From Gadus chalcogrammus (lineage: Eukaryota > Chordata > Actinopteri > Gadiformes > Gadidae), in the NCBI RefSeq assembly GCF_026213295.1, contig NC_079423.1:21643761-21707760 (forward strand): DNA of 64,000 nt, given 5' to 3'. Below, in pieces: positions 1 to 11,410 of this stretch. Position 1 is the first letter of the stretch. The number at the start of each line of letters is the position of its first letter. The notes beneath the pieces were generated by a model that saw nothing but the letters and a program-made list of their open reading frames with translations, ran no database searches and had not been told where the DNA came from. The translations under genes were made by a program, and so were the position numbers.

Positions 1-235
1 ACTGGAATCGGCATGGAAACGTTCTGGCTGATGGCTCAAGACGTGCAAAATTATAATAGGCCTATACGTAGGCCTATATGTCTGCTTGCGACACTGCGAG
101 GCATCGGCATAGACTTTCATTTATTCTTCACCACTGATTAGCTATTGATACTATAGATGGACTGTATAATATTATAATACCCTGTGAATTGCATAGGGGC
201 TTGATCTGAGCTCATGGATATTCATTCGCTTTAGA
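1..235. other. contig end without a recognisable gene
   Basis: AT-rich sequence before the assembly gap. I see no ORF of note, no RNA gene and no match to the rest of the window. A short palindromic motif built on AGGCCTA lies near 57-78. It does not share sequence with the palindrome that begins after the gap. Confidence 0.6.
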
Positions 236-335
236 NNNNNNNNNNNNNNNNNNNNNNNNNNNNNNNNNNNNNNNNNNNNNNNNNNNNNNNNNNNNNNNNN
301 NNNNNNNNNNNNNNNNNNNNNNNNNNNNNNNNNNN
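236..335. other. assembly gap (100 N)
   Basis: Exactly 100 N, the usual placeholder for a scaffold gap of unknown size. The 22-kb palindrome begins at the first base after it. Confidence 0.99.
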
Positions 336-559
336 AAAAATAATGAATTTTTTGAAAATTCAGTTGGTGGCAGCTTATATTCAGGTATGCTTAGTAGCAG
401 GAAATTACGGTACTCTTAGCAATAGGTAACTGAAACGTGGGTACAAATATTCCTTCTGTGAGAAGGAATTCATTGCTATTAAGTTTGAAGAGTTTTGAAG
501 ATACCATGTTAGTGTCCACAGTGGGACGGTTAAGAAGGATTAAGAATGCCGAGTTACGC

Positions 560-846
560 CGCGTTCACAATACATCCGTCGTTGACGGATTTCATTGGGG
601 ACTTTGATCGGGGCCCTCTCGAAATTGCATTGGGGTCCGTCCGTACTGTCGGCTTCGTTGCCGCGTCAAAGGTTGAGAAAATGTTCAACTTTCAGGAAGC
701 GACGGAGCCGTCGGTCATCGAGTTATGCAATAATGCAATACACGGTCCAATGAAATCACCTGTGTTATACAACCCGGGACAAAACACATGGATACCTCAA
801 AAAAGCCCCATATGTCGACGGACAGAGGTGAGTGTGAATGTAAGGT
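560..846. mobile_element. MITE with TTCACACT-type inverted ends (left-arm copy)
   Basis: The ends are imperfect inverted repeats. The left end carries GTTCACAATACATCCGTC and the right end a complement ending GTGTGAATG. The mirrored copy shows the same ends. There is no transposase, and the ORF across it is incidental. The superfamily is not assigned. Confidence 0.45.
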
Positions 847-889
847 CACTCCTGGAGTACAAGACATCCAATGTAAAGTAGGAACACAG

Positions 890-1408
890 GGTAACAGGGG
901 GGGGGGGGGGGGTTAGGCAAACCCAAGTGCACAGACTGACAATGGTGACAGGGCAGTCCAAAGATTTTATTGATTGCACAGATGATCTGGATCGGGCAGG
1001 CAAAGGAAACGGGGACAGGCAAAGAGTTCGGGGGAACGGCAGGGACAATCAGGTAGACTGGGGGTACCGTCGGGCGGGCGGGGAAGTCGGGCAGGCGAGG
1101 GGTCGGTATCAGGAGCGCAGCAGGGGCAGGTGAGGAAACGGAAAGAGGGGAGCAGACCGGCCGGCAGGGACGGACAACAGGCAGGTGGTCAGACAGCGAG
1201 GGTTCGGGAAAGGGGAAAAGGCAGGATCAGCGTCTGAGAAAACAGTTCTGGAGGTGCGGGAAAGCCTGTGAGTGACGAAGCGATCTGGCAGAGACTGAGT
1301 AGGGAGAGAGGATGATATAGAGGGAGCACAGGTGAAGGTGGTGGATCTAAATAGGTGAGATCAGCTTGGCAGGCAGGTGAATGGGAAAATCAGGAACGGA
1401 CCATGACA
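890..1408 (-). mobile_element. solo LTR (left-arm copy)
   Basis: Mirror of the solo LTR at 21575-22085, where the TG...CA ends and 6-bp duplication are clear. This copy has lost a base at its outer end and carries a longer G run, in keeping with the lower sequence quality of this arm. Confidence 0.6.
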
Positions 1409-2820
1409 CACAGGGGTGGAAAGGACCAGGGGATAGCTGACGCCCTGTCATAACAAGACGAGAGCCTCTGAACGAACATCCATGCCCTGACAAGTCGCTA
1501 GGGAGAATATGTTGAGGGCCTAGATGCCAAAGTTCCCTCCATAAGGGATGAAGAGTATCAAAACCATGAACAATGCCCTTTCCTCAAGTCACACACTTCT
1601 CACTGGGAGGAAGTGATGATCACTATTATTCAGGTCACTTGCTGCATGATTGGCAAGGGGGAACACCTGCTTGCCGTTGGACAAATGTCATCTATGAAAG
1701 CCAGCAGAACCTTCCCAATCGAGGAAGGAGTATGGCGACTCGAGAGGGTGTGGTAATCATCCAATAGCCCTGAAGACCAACCAAATTGAACAAATCAATC
1801 TTGAAGAGATACACTATAGAGTAGGGGTTCACCAACTTTTTAGCCTGTAACCCCCAAAATACAGTGCCTAGACTCGAGAACCCAACTTTTCCGGAGGTGC
1901 TTGATGCATGGAAATATTTGCACGCACATGCGTTATAAGCCAAAGAGGAACCCCACGCTTTTATAATTCAAGAGAACACAATAGCCTACCATAATCTTAT
2001 AGTTTTAATACTGTTGTATTTCAGTGCTGAGAAATCGTGTCCAATCATATTTATTCCCAAGCTTTCTCCTCTGGGGAATACTTGGTAAAGAGTTTATGAA
2101 GGGCATAGAGACTTTTCACAGGGTTCACAGAATTATTCCAGCTCAGGAATCATATCAATCCTAAACATTTCAACACCTCAATCCAACATTCCAAAAATAA
2201 ACAATTCACATTCTGGACATATTTTTGGGACCCATCTACCAGGTCTTGCAACCCCCACTTTTGAAACCCTGCAATAGAGCGAATTGTGTTTGTTCTACCT
2301 ACTGTGTCTCAACTATACCCCCCGTCATCTACAAAGACTCAAGTGTACCCTCAAGGCCCTTGGAGGAAAGATACCCCGCCCAGGAAGACATGGAATTGGA
2401 TTGTCCCCCTCCCCTTCCCCTCACAATTTTGAATAAAAAAACTGCTACTTTTTAAGCCCACCCTGTCTGTTATTGTCTGTTGTCACATCCAAGTATACCT
2501 TTGTTCAATCTAAACTGCCACCAACATAAGGACCAACAACTTGCATGTGTCTGCATTATATATATTGAAGACTTTCAATTATTTTAATACCTATATTACC
2601 TGTAAACTGTATAAATATCATATATATTTTCCATATAGAGTATAGGCTATATACATATATATATAATAACATTTTGATGACCCAGTCCTGCCAGTTGGGG
2701 TTTTAGAGATATGCTTTTAAAAAAAGCAGCTATGCCGTATTATTGCCATATGGATCTGACAGATGCGAGTTATATGAACTTGTTACATGGCTCAAGATCC
2801 ATCTCCTTCTCTCTCTGTGA
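1409..2820. other. repeat-derived DNA without a gene (left arm)
   Basis: No coding sequence is supported here. About 1820-2275 looks like an old hAT-type nonautonomous element: one end reads GTAGGGGTTCACCAACTTTT and the other, inverted, CAGGGTTTCAAAAAGTGGGG in the cleaner right-arm copy. The remainder is AT-rich. The mirrored counterpart lies at about 20180-21570. Confidence 0.35.
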
Positions 2821-2828
2821 ATCTGTCT

Positions 2829-2897
2829 GCGCGCGCGCGCGTGCGTGCGCGCGTGCGTGCGTGCGTGCGTGCGTGCGTGTGTGTGTGTGCGTGTCAT
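2829..2897. repeat. mixed (CG)/(TGCG)/(TG) microsatellite
   Basis: An alternating purine-pyrimidine tract that runs GCGC, then GTGC, then TGTG. Mirrored at 20059-20121. Small ORFs rich in Arg, Ala, Cys and Val across it are artefacts. Confidence 0.95.
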
Positions 2898-3532
2898 ATT
2901 TCTTTGTGTCTCTCTCCCTCATACTCAGATAACCTTTCGAGAGTTTCTGTGGGAGTGAGTACCATTGCGCTAGACAGAATAGTGGCTAGAAATCATATCT
3001 CATTTAAATTATGCACAGAGACTACTCGCTTCAAGGAGAGTCACTGAAGACTACCTTAGGTTGCCAGAAACGCAGAAATGCAAAAAGTAACCCCCCTCAA
3101 AAAGACCAGTAAAGACCTGTTCAGATCAAAGCTTTGCTACAGAATACTATTTGTTCATATCCAAGTGATGTACGATATAATTGATAACACTATTGCTCAT
3201 ACTACTGCAGCCGTGCTCTTCAACAAATGATCAAAGATAAGCTGAAGGAGCCAAATGCTATTTGACCACTTTACACTCAGACTTTATGCTCGCTTGGCCA
3301 TTGTCAGCCACAACACCTGAACAGCATTCTCATTTCATTGATTTGATGTTTGGTGATTGCTAAAAAAATACATAGTTCATATCAGTGAATAGCGTCTATT
3401 TGATATCAAAAATGCAAAAAGAACTAAGTGATGAGGTTGAAAGCGATATACCTATCATTTGTATTTTCCTAATGATGAAGCTTCATGCAGAATAGTATTT
3501 AAAAACAATTTGTTTTGTGAAAAACATTAATT
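2898..3532. other. intergenic, no feature seen (left arm)
   Basis: AT-rich sequence between the microsatellite and the truncated 5' end of the LINE. I see no ORF, repeat end or RNA gene. Mirrored at about 19420-20055. Confidence 0.5.
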
Positions 3533-5660
3533 ATGATTAATGTTGATATGGTGATATGCTGTACACCCCTCCCTCTGCAAACCCAACATCTGCCTGCAGC
3601 ATCGTCCACACCACCATCTCCAAACTCCAGACTCAACAACCCAGTGTTGAGTCATCATCATTTCGGGAGACTTAACTACGTCACCTTGGATAGAGTTTTG
3701 CCGACCTTCAAGCAATATGTGAGCTGTCCTACCAGAGAGGAGAGGACCCTGGACCGATGTATGCTAATATTAAGGATGCATACATCTCCTCTTCTCTCCC
3801 CCCTCTGGGCAGGTCAGATCATAACCTGGTTCACCTCAAACCCTGCTATGTGCCTCTGGTGAAGAGGAAGCCTACGAACACAAGGACTGTGAGGAGGTGG
3901 TCGGGGGAGGCTTATGAGGCACTGCAGGGCTGTTTTGAGGTGACTGACTGGCCTGCACTCTGTGAGCCCCACGGGGAGGACAATGATGGGCTTACAGAGT
4001 GCATCACGGACTATATCAACTTCTGTGTGGACTGCAATGTCCCTGCTCGGACAAAACCTAATGCCACTCCACTCCCCTACTCCTTCTCCTTACAGACCTC
4101 TTGTCTGCCCCTTGACACCTCAATTCACTCCTACCTACTCCACCCTCCTCCCTGCTCTGCATCATGTCCTCTACAACCTGAGGACCTCACCCCTCCCCCA
4201 ACTGTCACCTCTACAGTGTCCTCCACGCCTGACCTGGTGAGAAGACAGCCAACAAGACTCCACTCCGGCAAAGCTGCAGGCCCGATGGTGTGTTTCCCAG
4301 GGTGCTTAAAGCCTGTGCCCATCAGCTGTGGAGTACTGAGTCTGGTCTTCAGCCTGAGCCTGCTACTCCAGAGGGTCCCCGTGCTGTGGAAGACGTCCTG
4401 CCTCGTTCCTATACCTAAGAAGCCGCGTCCCAACGGCCCTCAGGACTACAGACCGGTGGCCCTGACGTCCTACGTCATGAAGACCCTGGAGAGGCTAATC
4501 CTGGAGCAGCTAAGGCCTATGGTCAGGCCCTTCACTGATCCACTACAGTTCGCCTACCAGCCCCGCCTGGGAGTTGAGGACGGCATCATCTACCTGCTGA
4601 ACAGAGTCTACACTCATCTGGACAAGCCGTCAAGCACTGTGAGAGTCATGTTCTTTGACTTCTCCAGTGCCTTCAACACCATCCGTCCGGCTCTACTGGG
4701 TGAGAGATGACTGCGAGGTGGAGGTGGAGGCCCCCATCGTGTCCTGGATTGTTGATTACCTGACGGGCAGACCACAGTACGTACGCCTACAGAACTGTGT
4801 GTCTGACAAGGTGGTCAGCAACACTGGGGCCCCACAGGGGACTGTCCTCTCTCCCTTTCTTCACCCTTTTCACCTCAGACTTTAACTATTGCACTGAGTC
4901 CTGCCACCTTCAGAAGTTTTCTGATGACACCAATAGTTGGCTGCATTGAAAAGGGGGATGACCGTGAATACAGGACTGTTGTGGACAACTTTGTCACTTG
5001 GAGTGAGCTGAATCACCTGCAACTCAACGTGACAAAGACGAAGGAGCTCATTGTGGATCTGAGGAGGGAGAAAACAGCAGCTGTGACCCCTGTTTCCATA
5101 CGGGGGTCCCAGTGGACACTGTTGAGGAATACAAGTAGGGGGTGTACTTTAATAACAAGTTGGACTGGACTAGAAACGCAGAGGCTGTCTACAAAAAAGG
5201 CCAAAGCCGACTCTTTTGCCTCAGGAGGCTGAGGTCCTTTAACATCTGCCGGACGATGCTGAGGATGTTTTATGAGTCTGTTGTAGCCAGTGCAATCTTC
5301 TTCGCTGTCACATGCTGGGGCAGTGGGATGAGGGTTGTAGACACCAACAGACTTGAAAGACTGATTAGGAGGGCCGGTGATGATGTGGGGGAGGAACTGG
5401 ACACCCTGACGACCGTGGCAGAGAGGAGGATGCTGTCCAGGCTTCAGTCCATCTTGGACAATGTCTCACACCCTCTCTACGACACACTGGCCCTGCAAAG
5501 GAGCACCTTCAGCAGGAGATTCCTCTCACCCAGATGCACCACAGAGCGCCACAGGAAATCTTTCCTGCCTGTGGCCATTAAACTTTACAACGCCTCCCTT
5601 AGAATGTCAGACACCGTCCCTCTCTGTAATCTCTGACCTCAAACAAGGACTATAATTCTT
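3533..5660 (+). pseudogene. APE-type LINE (CR1/L2/Rex group), 5'-truncated, left-arm copy
   Basis: Remains of the endonuclease-reverse transcriptase ORF of a fish non-LTR retrotransposon. In order it shows the end of the APE endonuclease (motif SDHNLVHL near 3818), a linker, RT core blocks (DYRPVAL, FFDFSSAFNTI, GAPQGTVLSP), and the C-terminal tail (CWGSG, SHPLYDTL). The copy starts inside the endonuclease, just upstream of the GDFN motif, as expected of a 5'-truncated insertion. At least seven 1-4 bp deletions relative to the right-arm copy break the frame. One is in the GKAAGPDGV motif, which here reads GKAAGPMVC, and another falls within the metal-binding block. The apparent long ORF at 3757-4710 arises from compensating shifts. 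It is not functional. Confidence 0.9.
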
Positions 5661-5714
5661 GCACCTTTTGCACAATACTGTACAATTCTTTTTGTACAGT
5701 GCTGTCTTTTGTGT

Positions 5715-5722
5715 AGTTTGTG

Positions 5723-5754
<32 letters not shown>

Positions 5755-5772
5755 ATATATATTATGTATGTA
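5715..5772. repeat. (TA)n tract in LINE 3' UTR
   Basis: TA-rich run at the border between the LINE 3' UTR and the inserted hAT-like element. Its length differs from the mirrored tract at 17155-17201. Confidence 0.85.
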
Positions 5773-5787
5773 TGTGTGTATATGTAT

Positions 5788-7046
5788 CAGTGGAGGCTTC
5801 TCCATTGAGGAGAGGGAGGAAGATCCTCCCTAACATTGTTGAGAATAAAAAATGTAGATGCCCAGACTATTGTAATGAATTAATGCCCGTAAATATGACT
5901 ACTTTATTGCCTTTGAATATATAATGTTCGTTTCCCGGGTAAAGGGACATTAGCACCCCCTATCGCCTATTGACAATTACTTCAGGGAGGAACGTCCTCC
6001 GTCATTCTCCGTTGACTCCCATTCATTTCCCCGAAAGTACTGGCGGCCGGTGAATAACATGGGTTTCAATGGGAGAGAGGAGGAAAGTCCTCCTCTGAGT
6101 GGTGGGACCTTAAGGGTTCTGATTCGCGCAAAAATCTATCCATCTGCGCTATGAACCAATAAGCAGGATCCCTGGATGTTGCGCAGTGTTGCCAGATTGG
6201 TCAGATTTCCCACCCAATTGGGCTACTTTTAACCATGTTAGGCTGGAAGAATTATCATTCGGCGGGAAATCTGCCCAATCTGGCAACGCTGTCGATAACA
6301 AACCCGGTCTGCATTGCCGCGGTGCTCAGTCAGAGACGCAGAGCAAGTGAAATCTGCGATAGCGAGATCCTAAATGCACAATGGAAACATTGGAAACGGA
6401 GGACATTGTTAACGTCTTATTAAAAAAAGCATTCCATTCATTGAGTTACAGTGCTAAGTTAGCGACCAAAGAAAGAGGTAGACCACTTCCCAAAATCAAG
6501 GTGACAGAAGTAATGGCAACGTCAGTGTTGTGAGTGCTACATGGTTTGCTAGGTACGCATGGCTTACTGGTAGCATTACAAGCAATCGACTTATTGCTGG
6601 CCCTGTTTGCTTATGAAAATAGCAAATCTCCAACGTGGGCTGTTCATGGTTGCACTGATGTGGAAAATCTTGATAGGGCAACCAAACGCCACGACAAGTG
6701 TCAAGATCACGTTGGTGAGCACCAACGTGATCTTGACACCCGTCGAGATCTAGGCCCAATGATGGGCCCAGATTTTTTTATTTACTTATACAAATCAATA
6801 GTAGGCCTGATTTGACTAATATGCTTTGCATCCTTTCCTTTTCAAATTACAGTGATGCCACTGGTGGCTTTGTATAAATTGTATTCACATAACTCCCTCC
6901 CTGCTATTTTGTAGTTCACCAAAACACCTTGAAACAACTTGAGTCTCACATTCTTATGCCACCATACACCAACAGTGCAAGCAGGCCAATGGCAACCAAG
7001 CGCGCAGTCCTTCCTCCCTCACTTTAAAAACCACCAGCCGCCACTG
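5788..7046. mobile_element. 1.26-kb nonautonomous hAT-like transposon inserted in the LINE 3' UTR (left arm)
   Basis: The ends are inverted repeats starting CAGTGG(A/C)GGCT and finishing in CCACTG. They are flanked by a perfect 8-bp target duplication, ATATGTAT (5780-5787 and 7047-7054), the hallmark of hAT elements. There is no hAT transposase. Small ORFs inside (for example 6235-6423) match nothing I know. A short nested inverted repeat built on GTTGCCAGATTGG lies at 6183-6291, and a perfect 20-bp hairpin at 6698-6739. The mirrored copy is at 15870-17132. Confidence 0.85.
6698..6739. repeat. perfect 20-bp hairpin inside the hAT-like element
   Basis: The arms at 6698-6717 and 6720-6739 are exact reverse complements with a 2-nt loop. 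Mirrored at 16177-16218. Confidence 0.95.
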
Positions 7047-7374
7047 ATATGTATATATACATGTATGTATATATGGTGTTGTATAATATATATATATTGT
7101 CCTTAAATTTGTTATTTGTATATTGTTTTTCTTAGGTTGTATCTTTTATCTTTTGTGTATGTATGCGTATTGTGTGTTGTAAATTATATATATATATATA
7201 TTATATATATATATTATATATATATATATGTGTGTGTGTGTATGTATATGTATATATGGATATGGATACATATGTTATATTTTATATTTATTTTATTCTT
7301 AATATTATTTATTCATTTGTGTATGTATATCTGGAGTTCGTGACAAAAATAATTTCCTTCTGGGATTATTAAGG

Positions 7375-7417
<43 letters not shown>

Positions 7418-7418
7418 A
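7047..7418 (+). mobile_element. LINE 3' UTR end with (TATC)n tail (left arm)
   Basis: Continuation of the LINE 3' UTR after the hAT-like insertion. It ends in the motif TTCCTTCTGGGATTATTAAG followed by (TATC)n at 7378-7418, the 3' end style of several fish LINEs. TA and TG runs lie at 7190-7250. Mirrored at 15488-15869. Confidence 0.8.
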
Positions 7419-7835
7419 TCAATTAAGTACGGTTTAATTAGTAATGCACCTTTCACTGAACAAGGTCATGAAGTGGTTCACAAAAGAAAATACCGACACT
7501 AAATTATTGTTAAAAAAAAAGATTAATAACAAAATCTTCAAATCTTTAAAATCCTACATTTAAAGTTATAGAAGGTTGTTGGCATTGTTGCTATAAATTA
7601 CTCCTTGTTTTTTTTTTATACCAAACTGTTTTATTGTTCATATAAAGCATTTTCATTATTGAATCGTTGAGTTTATGGCCCTCCATAAATCAGAAAGATA
7701 GGCCTACGATGTGCAAAGATTTCCGCAGCATTGTTTATGGGAGACTTTTGTGCCAGTTTCTAGTTTTTCTCACTGCTGGCCAATGTGTGTCCTTGTTTGC
7801 CTGTCTGTCTTTGGAGTGTGAATGAGCAGGGTTAT

Positions 7836-7956
7836 AACGGAAAGGGGGGCTGTTGACGCTTGGTTGTAGTCTTTTTGCTAGGTTCTCCGACTCAACAGTA
7901 GGGGCAGAACCGAGCGAAAAGACTACAACCAAACATGAACACCACCCCTTTCCGTT
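7836..7956. mobile_element. 120-bp hairpin MITE (left arm)
   Basis: Two arms of about 50 bp are near-perfect inverted repeats, from AACGGAAAGGGG to CCCCTTTCCGTT, around a short centre that includes CCGACTCAACAG. Mirrored at 14945-15065. There is no coding capacity. Confidence 0.75.
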
Positions 7957-8149
7957 TCCGGCCAACGAGCAAAGAGACAGAAATCAATGGGATTTACAAA
8001 ATGCACTAAATGTCCAATAAAACACGATAGAAACTGTATTTCGCTACGATACTTGATTAAACCACTCTATTTCATCCTAGACAAACAACAAAGGAGGCTC
8101 AATGTTCAAAATACTGGAAACAAATAATAGCTCACAGCAACATATTGAA

Positions 8150-8285
8150 AAGAAGAAGTGAACTAGTTCATTTTTTGGAACGAGCTTAGTTCAACATTTT
8201 GAATTATGAACGTTGAACGTTCATATTAAAATTTATGAACTGAACTTTGAAGTAGTTCACGTAGAAAGTGAACTTTCCCACTGCT
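8150..8285. mobile_element. fish CAGTGTTGGG-type repeat (left arm)
   Basis: Consists of repeated GAACTAGTTCA and GAACGTTCA inverted motifs, ending at the complement of GTTGGGAAAGTTCAC. The right-arm copy (14612-14765) retains CAGTGTTGGG, which here has lost several bases. This type of end is common among dispersed fish hAT-like repeats. Confidence 0.5.
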
Positions 8286-8905
8286 GCTGATGCAACCCGG
8301 TATCACGCCAAGGCGTAAAATAGATACGTCTGTCCACATCGCAAGGCGTGTTCAGGGTCACGCTTTGCCTGACCAAAGCGTCACCCTGAACACGCGTCCT
8401 TCTCCATTCGAAATGAATGGGGAATAGCACCAACAGGGGGCGATACGTTCTCTAGCATTTGGTGAAATTGTTACGTAGCCATATTAATCGTTATTATCTG
8501 AATGGGAAAGGCAATATTTTAGGACAGATACACCATTAAACGTGTTTCTAATGACATTTCTAGTGAGAAATGTACATTTTCCTTGCATAATCTTCAGTCA
8601 GTGAATGTGTATGATCTTTATTAATCTTTATTATCTGAATGGGAAATGCAATATTTTAGGACCGATTCACCGTTAAACGGTTTCTAATAACATTTCTAGC
8701 GCGAAATATACTTTTTACTTGCATAATCTTTAGTTAGTGATTGTATCTGATCTTTAGTTTTATAGTTATTGGGAAGATTTAATCGGCTCGCTCGCATGTT
8801 TCAACGACGTCAGGTTGCTAGGGACGCTGCTTTCGCTAAACTAGCAGCTCACGTGTTTCCTGCGTTTGTGTTATTAAACCGTTACTTAATGTAACTTTTA
8901 ATGAT

Positions 8906-9092
8906 TGTAATAACCACAGGCGAGGTATTGAGCGAAGTAAGCTTGATAGCAGGTTTATTGGATTCCACAATCGGACAGGCAGGCACAGCTCCACCGGAAA
9001 ACTACAACAACCAAAACTCCCGCCCGGAAGGAAATCCCCGGAACCCCCTCTCAGAAGGCCCGCCCCTTCCTCCCAAAGCCTGTGACGCTACA
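8906..9092 (-). mobile_element. solo LTR, 187 bp (copy 1 of 4)
   Basis: TG...CA ends; on the minus strand it contains AATAAA followed by a U5-like segment. The right flank is ATAT. The left flank lacks two bases compared with the mirrored copy at 11974. Confidence 0.65.
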
Positions 9093-9214
9093 ATATCATC
9101 TTGTTAGAAACACGTTTATCTGAGAGCCAACCCAGTCGCCAAAAGCATACGTTGACGGTATACGTTTCGTGAACACTGGATTACGTCGCATTTCAACATA
9201 AAATAGAGTGTTAA

Positions 9215-9240
9215 GCACACACACACACACACAAACACAC

Positions 9241-9294
<54 letters not shown>
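9215..9294. repeat. (CA)n microsatellite
   Basis: Near-perfect CA tract in the left arm of the fold-back element. ORFs across it are artefacts. Confidence 0.98.
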
Positions 9295-9296
<2 letters not shown>

Positions 9297-9465
9297 GCAT
9301 TTCGTTGCTAAAACAACAACTTGGGCTGCTTCTAGGACATTTGGGTGGATTTTGAACGGTATGTGGGCAGGACGTTTTTTGCAGCAGGACCTGGCAACCC
9401 TGCGCTGTTGCCCGAGGTGCAGAAATGCTCCGGAACAGATCTGGATCCACCACTGCAGAAAATAA

Positions 9466-10106
9466 AACATCCAAGCTGCCTTTTAAGGATACCTTGGAAT
9501 ATCTGTCTATTTTTAACCATCGGACCCTAGTTTACGAAAAAAACAAGACAATTTACGGCAGCTCCTTTGCCACGTGGTTTTTAGAGCCATGTAAGGATTA
9601 GAGGGGCTGGTCGATAGCAACCACCATAGCAACCATGACGGTGAAGTGACTGGATGCAGCCCCGTTGAAAAAAATAGAATACCACCGTACACACTGAGGA
9701 GAATAATGATATTTAAATGATTATGACCATGAAGTCTTTATTTGCATGGGTTTACATTTCGTTCTGTGTAGCAAGGAAAAATCGGAGAAACACTCCCATT
9801 CAGAATGCATTGGTTTACATTTCTTTCTTTGGAGCACAGTTATTTTTATTTATTTATTTATTTTCAGTTTTTGTGGAGTTGCTTCAAAGATGCAAATTTT
9901 TCTGCAACAATCCAAAATCCAATGGAAAAACCTGTTGGCTTTTTGTCAAGGGAAACCCAGGTCGACGCTCACTTCCGGGTTGGCCAACATACGTCATCCC
10001 TCCACCACTCGATACTGTAAAAACACATGTTCAAGTTGAATGATAATGCATGAATCTATTCTTTATTCTGCCATAGTATTTATTTAAGGGGGGGCAGACA
10101 ATTATT
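9466..10106. other. spacer of the fold-back element
   Basis: Single-copy centre between the inner inverted arms, present again inverted at 12776-13428. It holds a (TTTA)n stretch near 9842-9865. Open frames of up to 108 residues exist, but they match no family I recognise and are not convincing. Confidence 0.5.
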
Positions 10107-10273
10107 TTGGCCATGGTGGATCCAGATCTGTTCCGGAGCATTTCTGCACCTCGGGCAACAGCGCAGGGTTGCCAGGTCCTGCCTGCAGAAAACGTCCTGC
10201 CCACATACCGTTCAAAATCCACCCAAAATGTCCTAGAAGCAGCCCAAGTTGTTGTTTTAGCAGCGAAATGCAT

Positions 10274-10282
10274 TGTGTGTGT

Positions 10283-10339
<57 letters not shown>

Positions 10340-10371
10340 TGTGTGTGTTGTGTGTGTGGTGTGTGTGTGTG
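10274..10371. repeat. (TG)n microsatellite
   Basis: Interrupted TG tract (TGG and TTG interruptions) in the right inner arm of the fold-back element. Confidence 0.98.
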
Positions 10372-10600
10372 AGCTTTATGGCTCCTCTCAGCACTTTACT
10401 TTATTTATTTAACTTATTTAACAATTCTATTATTGCACTACCTCCATGGTCATACTGGTACTTCTTGTATTGTTGTTCTGTCTTGTCCCTTTGTTCTGTT
10501 CTATGTTCTATTTGTTATGCTCCAGCCTGCATGGAGAATACCATTCAAATTCCTAGTACCTGTGTACATGGCGAAATAAAGAAAATTGAATTGAATTGAT
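10372..10600 (+). mobile_element. LINE 3' end fragment with (TTGAA)n tail
   Basis: About 230 bp ending GCGAAATAAAGAAAATTGAA and a TTGAA-type tail. It is present next to the microsatellite in only one inner arm, so it inserted after the arms formed. The mirrored copy lies at 12273-12501. Confidence 0.65.
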
Positions 10601-10710
10601 TTTATTTTGAAATGCGACGTAATCCAGTGTTCACAAAAACGTACACTGTCAACGTATGCTTTGGCGACTGGGTTGGCTCTCAGATAAACATGTTTCTAAC
10701 AAGATGATAT

Positions 10711-10896
10711 TGTAGCGTCACAGGCTTTGGGAGGAAGGGCGGGCCTTCTGAGAGGGGGTTCCGGGGGTTTTCTTCCGGGCGGGAGTTTTGGTTGTTGTAG
10801 TTTTCCGGTGGAGCTGTGCCTGCCTGTCCGATTGTGGAATCCAATAAACCTGCTATCAAGCTTACTTCGCTCAATACCTCGCCTGTGGTTATTACA
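10711..10896 (+). mobile_element. solo LTR, 186 bp (copy 2 of 4)
   Basis: Starts TGTAGCGTCACAGG and ends GGTTATTACA, with AATAAA inside. Flanked by a 4-bp ATAT duplication (10707-10710 and 10897-10900), as expected of LTR integration followed by LTR-LTR recombination. Confidence 0.75.
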
Positions 10897-11410
10897 ATAT
10901 CATTAAAAGTTACATAAAGTAACGGTTTAATAACACAAACGCAGGAAACACGTGAGCTGCTAGTTTAGCGAAAGCAGCGTCTCTAGCAACATGACGTTGT
11001 TGAAACATGCGAGCGAGCCGATTAAATCTTCCTAATAACTATAAAACTAAAGATCAGACAGTATCACTGACTGAAGATTATGCAAGTAAAAAGTATATTC
11101 TCGCTAGAAATGTTATTAGAAACACGTTTAACGGTGAATCGGTCCTAAAATATTGCATTTCCCATTCAGATAATAAAGATTAATAAAGATCATACACATT
11201 CACTGACTGAAGATTATGCAAGGAAAATGTACATTTCTCGCTAGAAATGTCATTAGAAACAAGTTTAATGGTGTATCTGTCCTAAAATATTGCATTTCCC
11301 ATTCAGATAATAACGATTAATATGGCTACGTAACAATTTCACCAAATGCTAGGAGAACGTATCGCCCCTGTTGGTGCTATTCCCCCATTCAATTAGAATG
11401 GAGAGGACGC

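Noticed and set aside
546..881. 111-residue ORF in the left-arm MITE
   Set aside because: The mirrored right-arm copy does not keep the frame, and the sequence is a nonautonomous repeat.
3757..4710. 317-residue ORF, the longest LINE frame in the left arm
   Set aside because: It is longer than the right-arm frames only because small deletions shift the frame and back again. Conserved motifs such as GKAAGPDGV are destroyed inside it, so it is not a better-preserved gene.
7378..7418. Regular TATC array and other short tandem arrays as possible CRISPR-like repeats
   Set aside because: They are simple sequence repeats without spacers in a eukaryotic genome. The TATC array is the tail of a LINE.
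9096..9474. Cys/Val- and Thr/His-rich ORFs over (CA)n tracts, here and at 10107, 12293, 12480, 13366, 43283, 49980, 51373, 51632, 51967, 52062, 56473 and 56576
   Set aside because: They are dipeptide translations of dinucleotide repeats with no stop codons and have no protein-like composition outside the tract.
9717..10043. Hydrophobic ORFs of 71-108 residues in the fold-back spacer, kept in both arms
   Set aside because: Both arms are near-identical copies of the same DNA, so conservation means nothing here. No family resemblance was seen.
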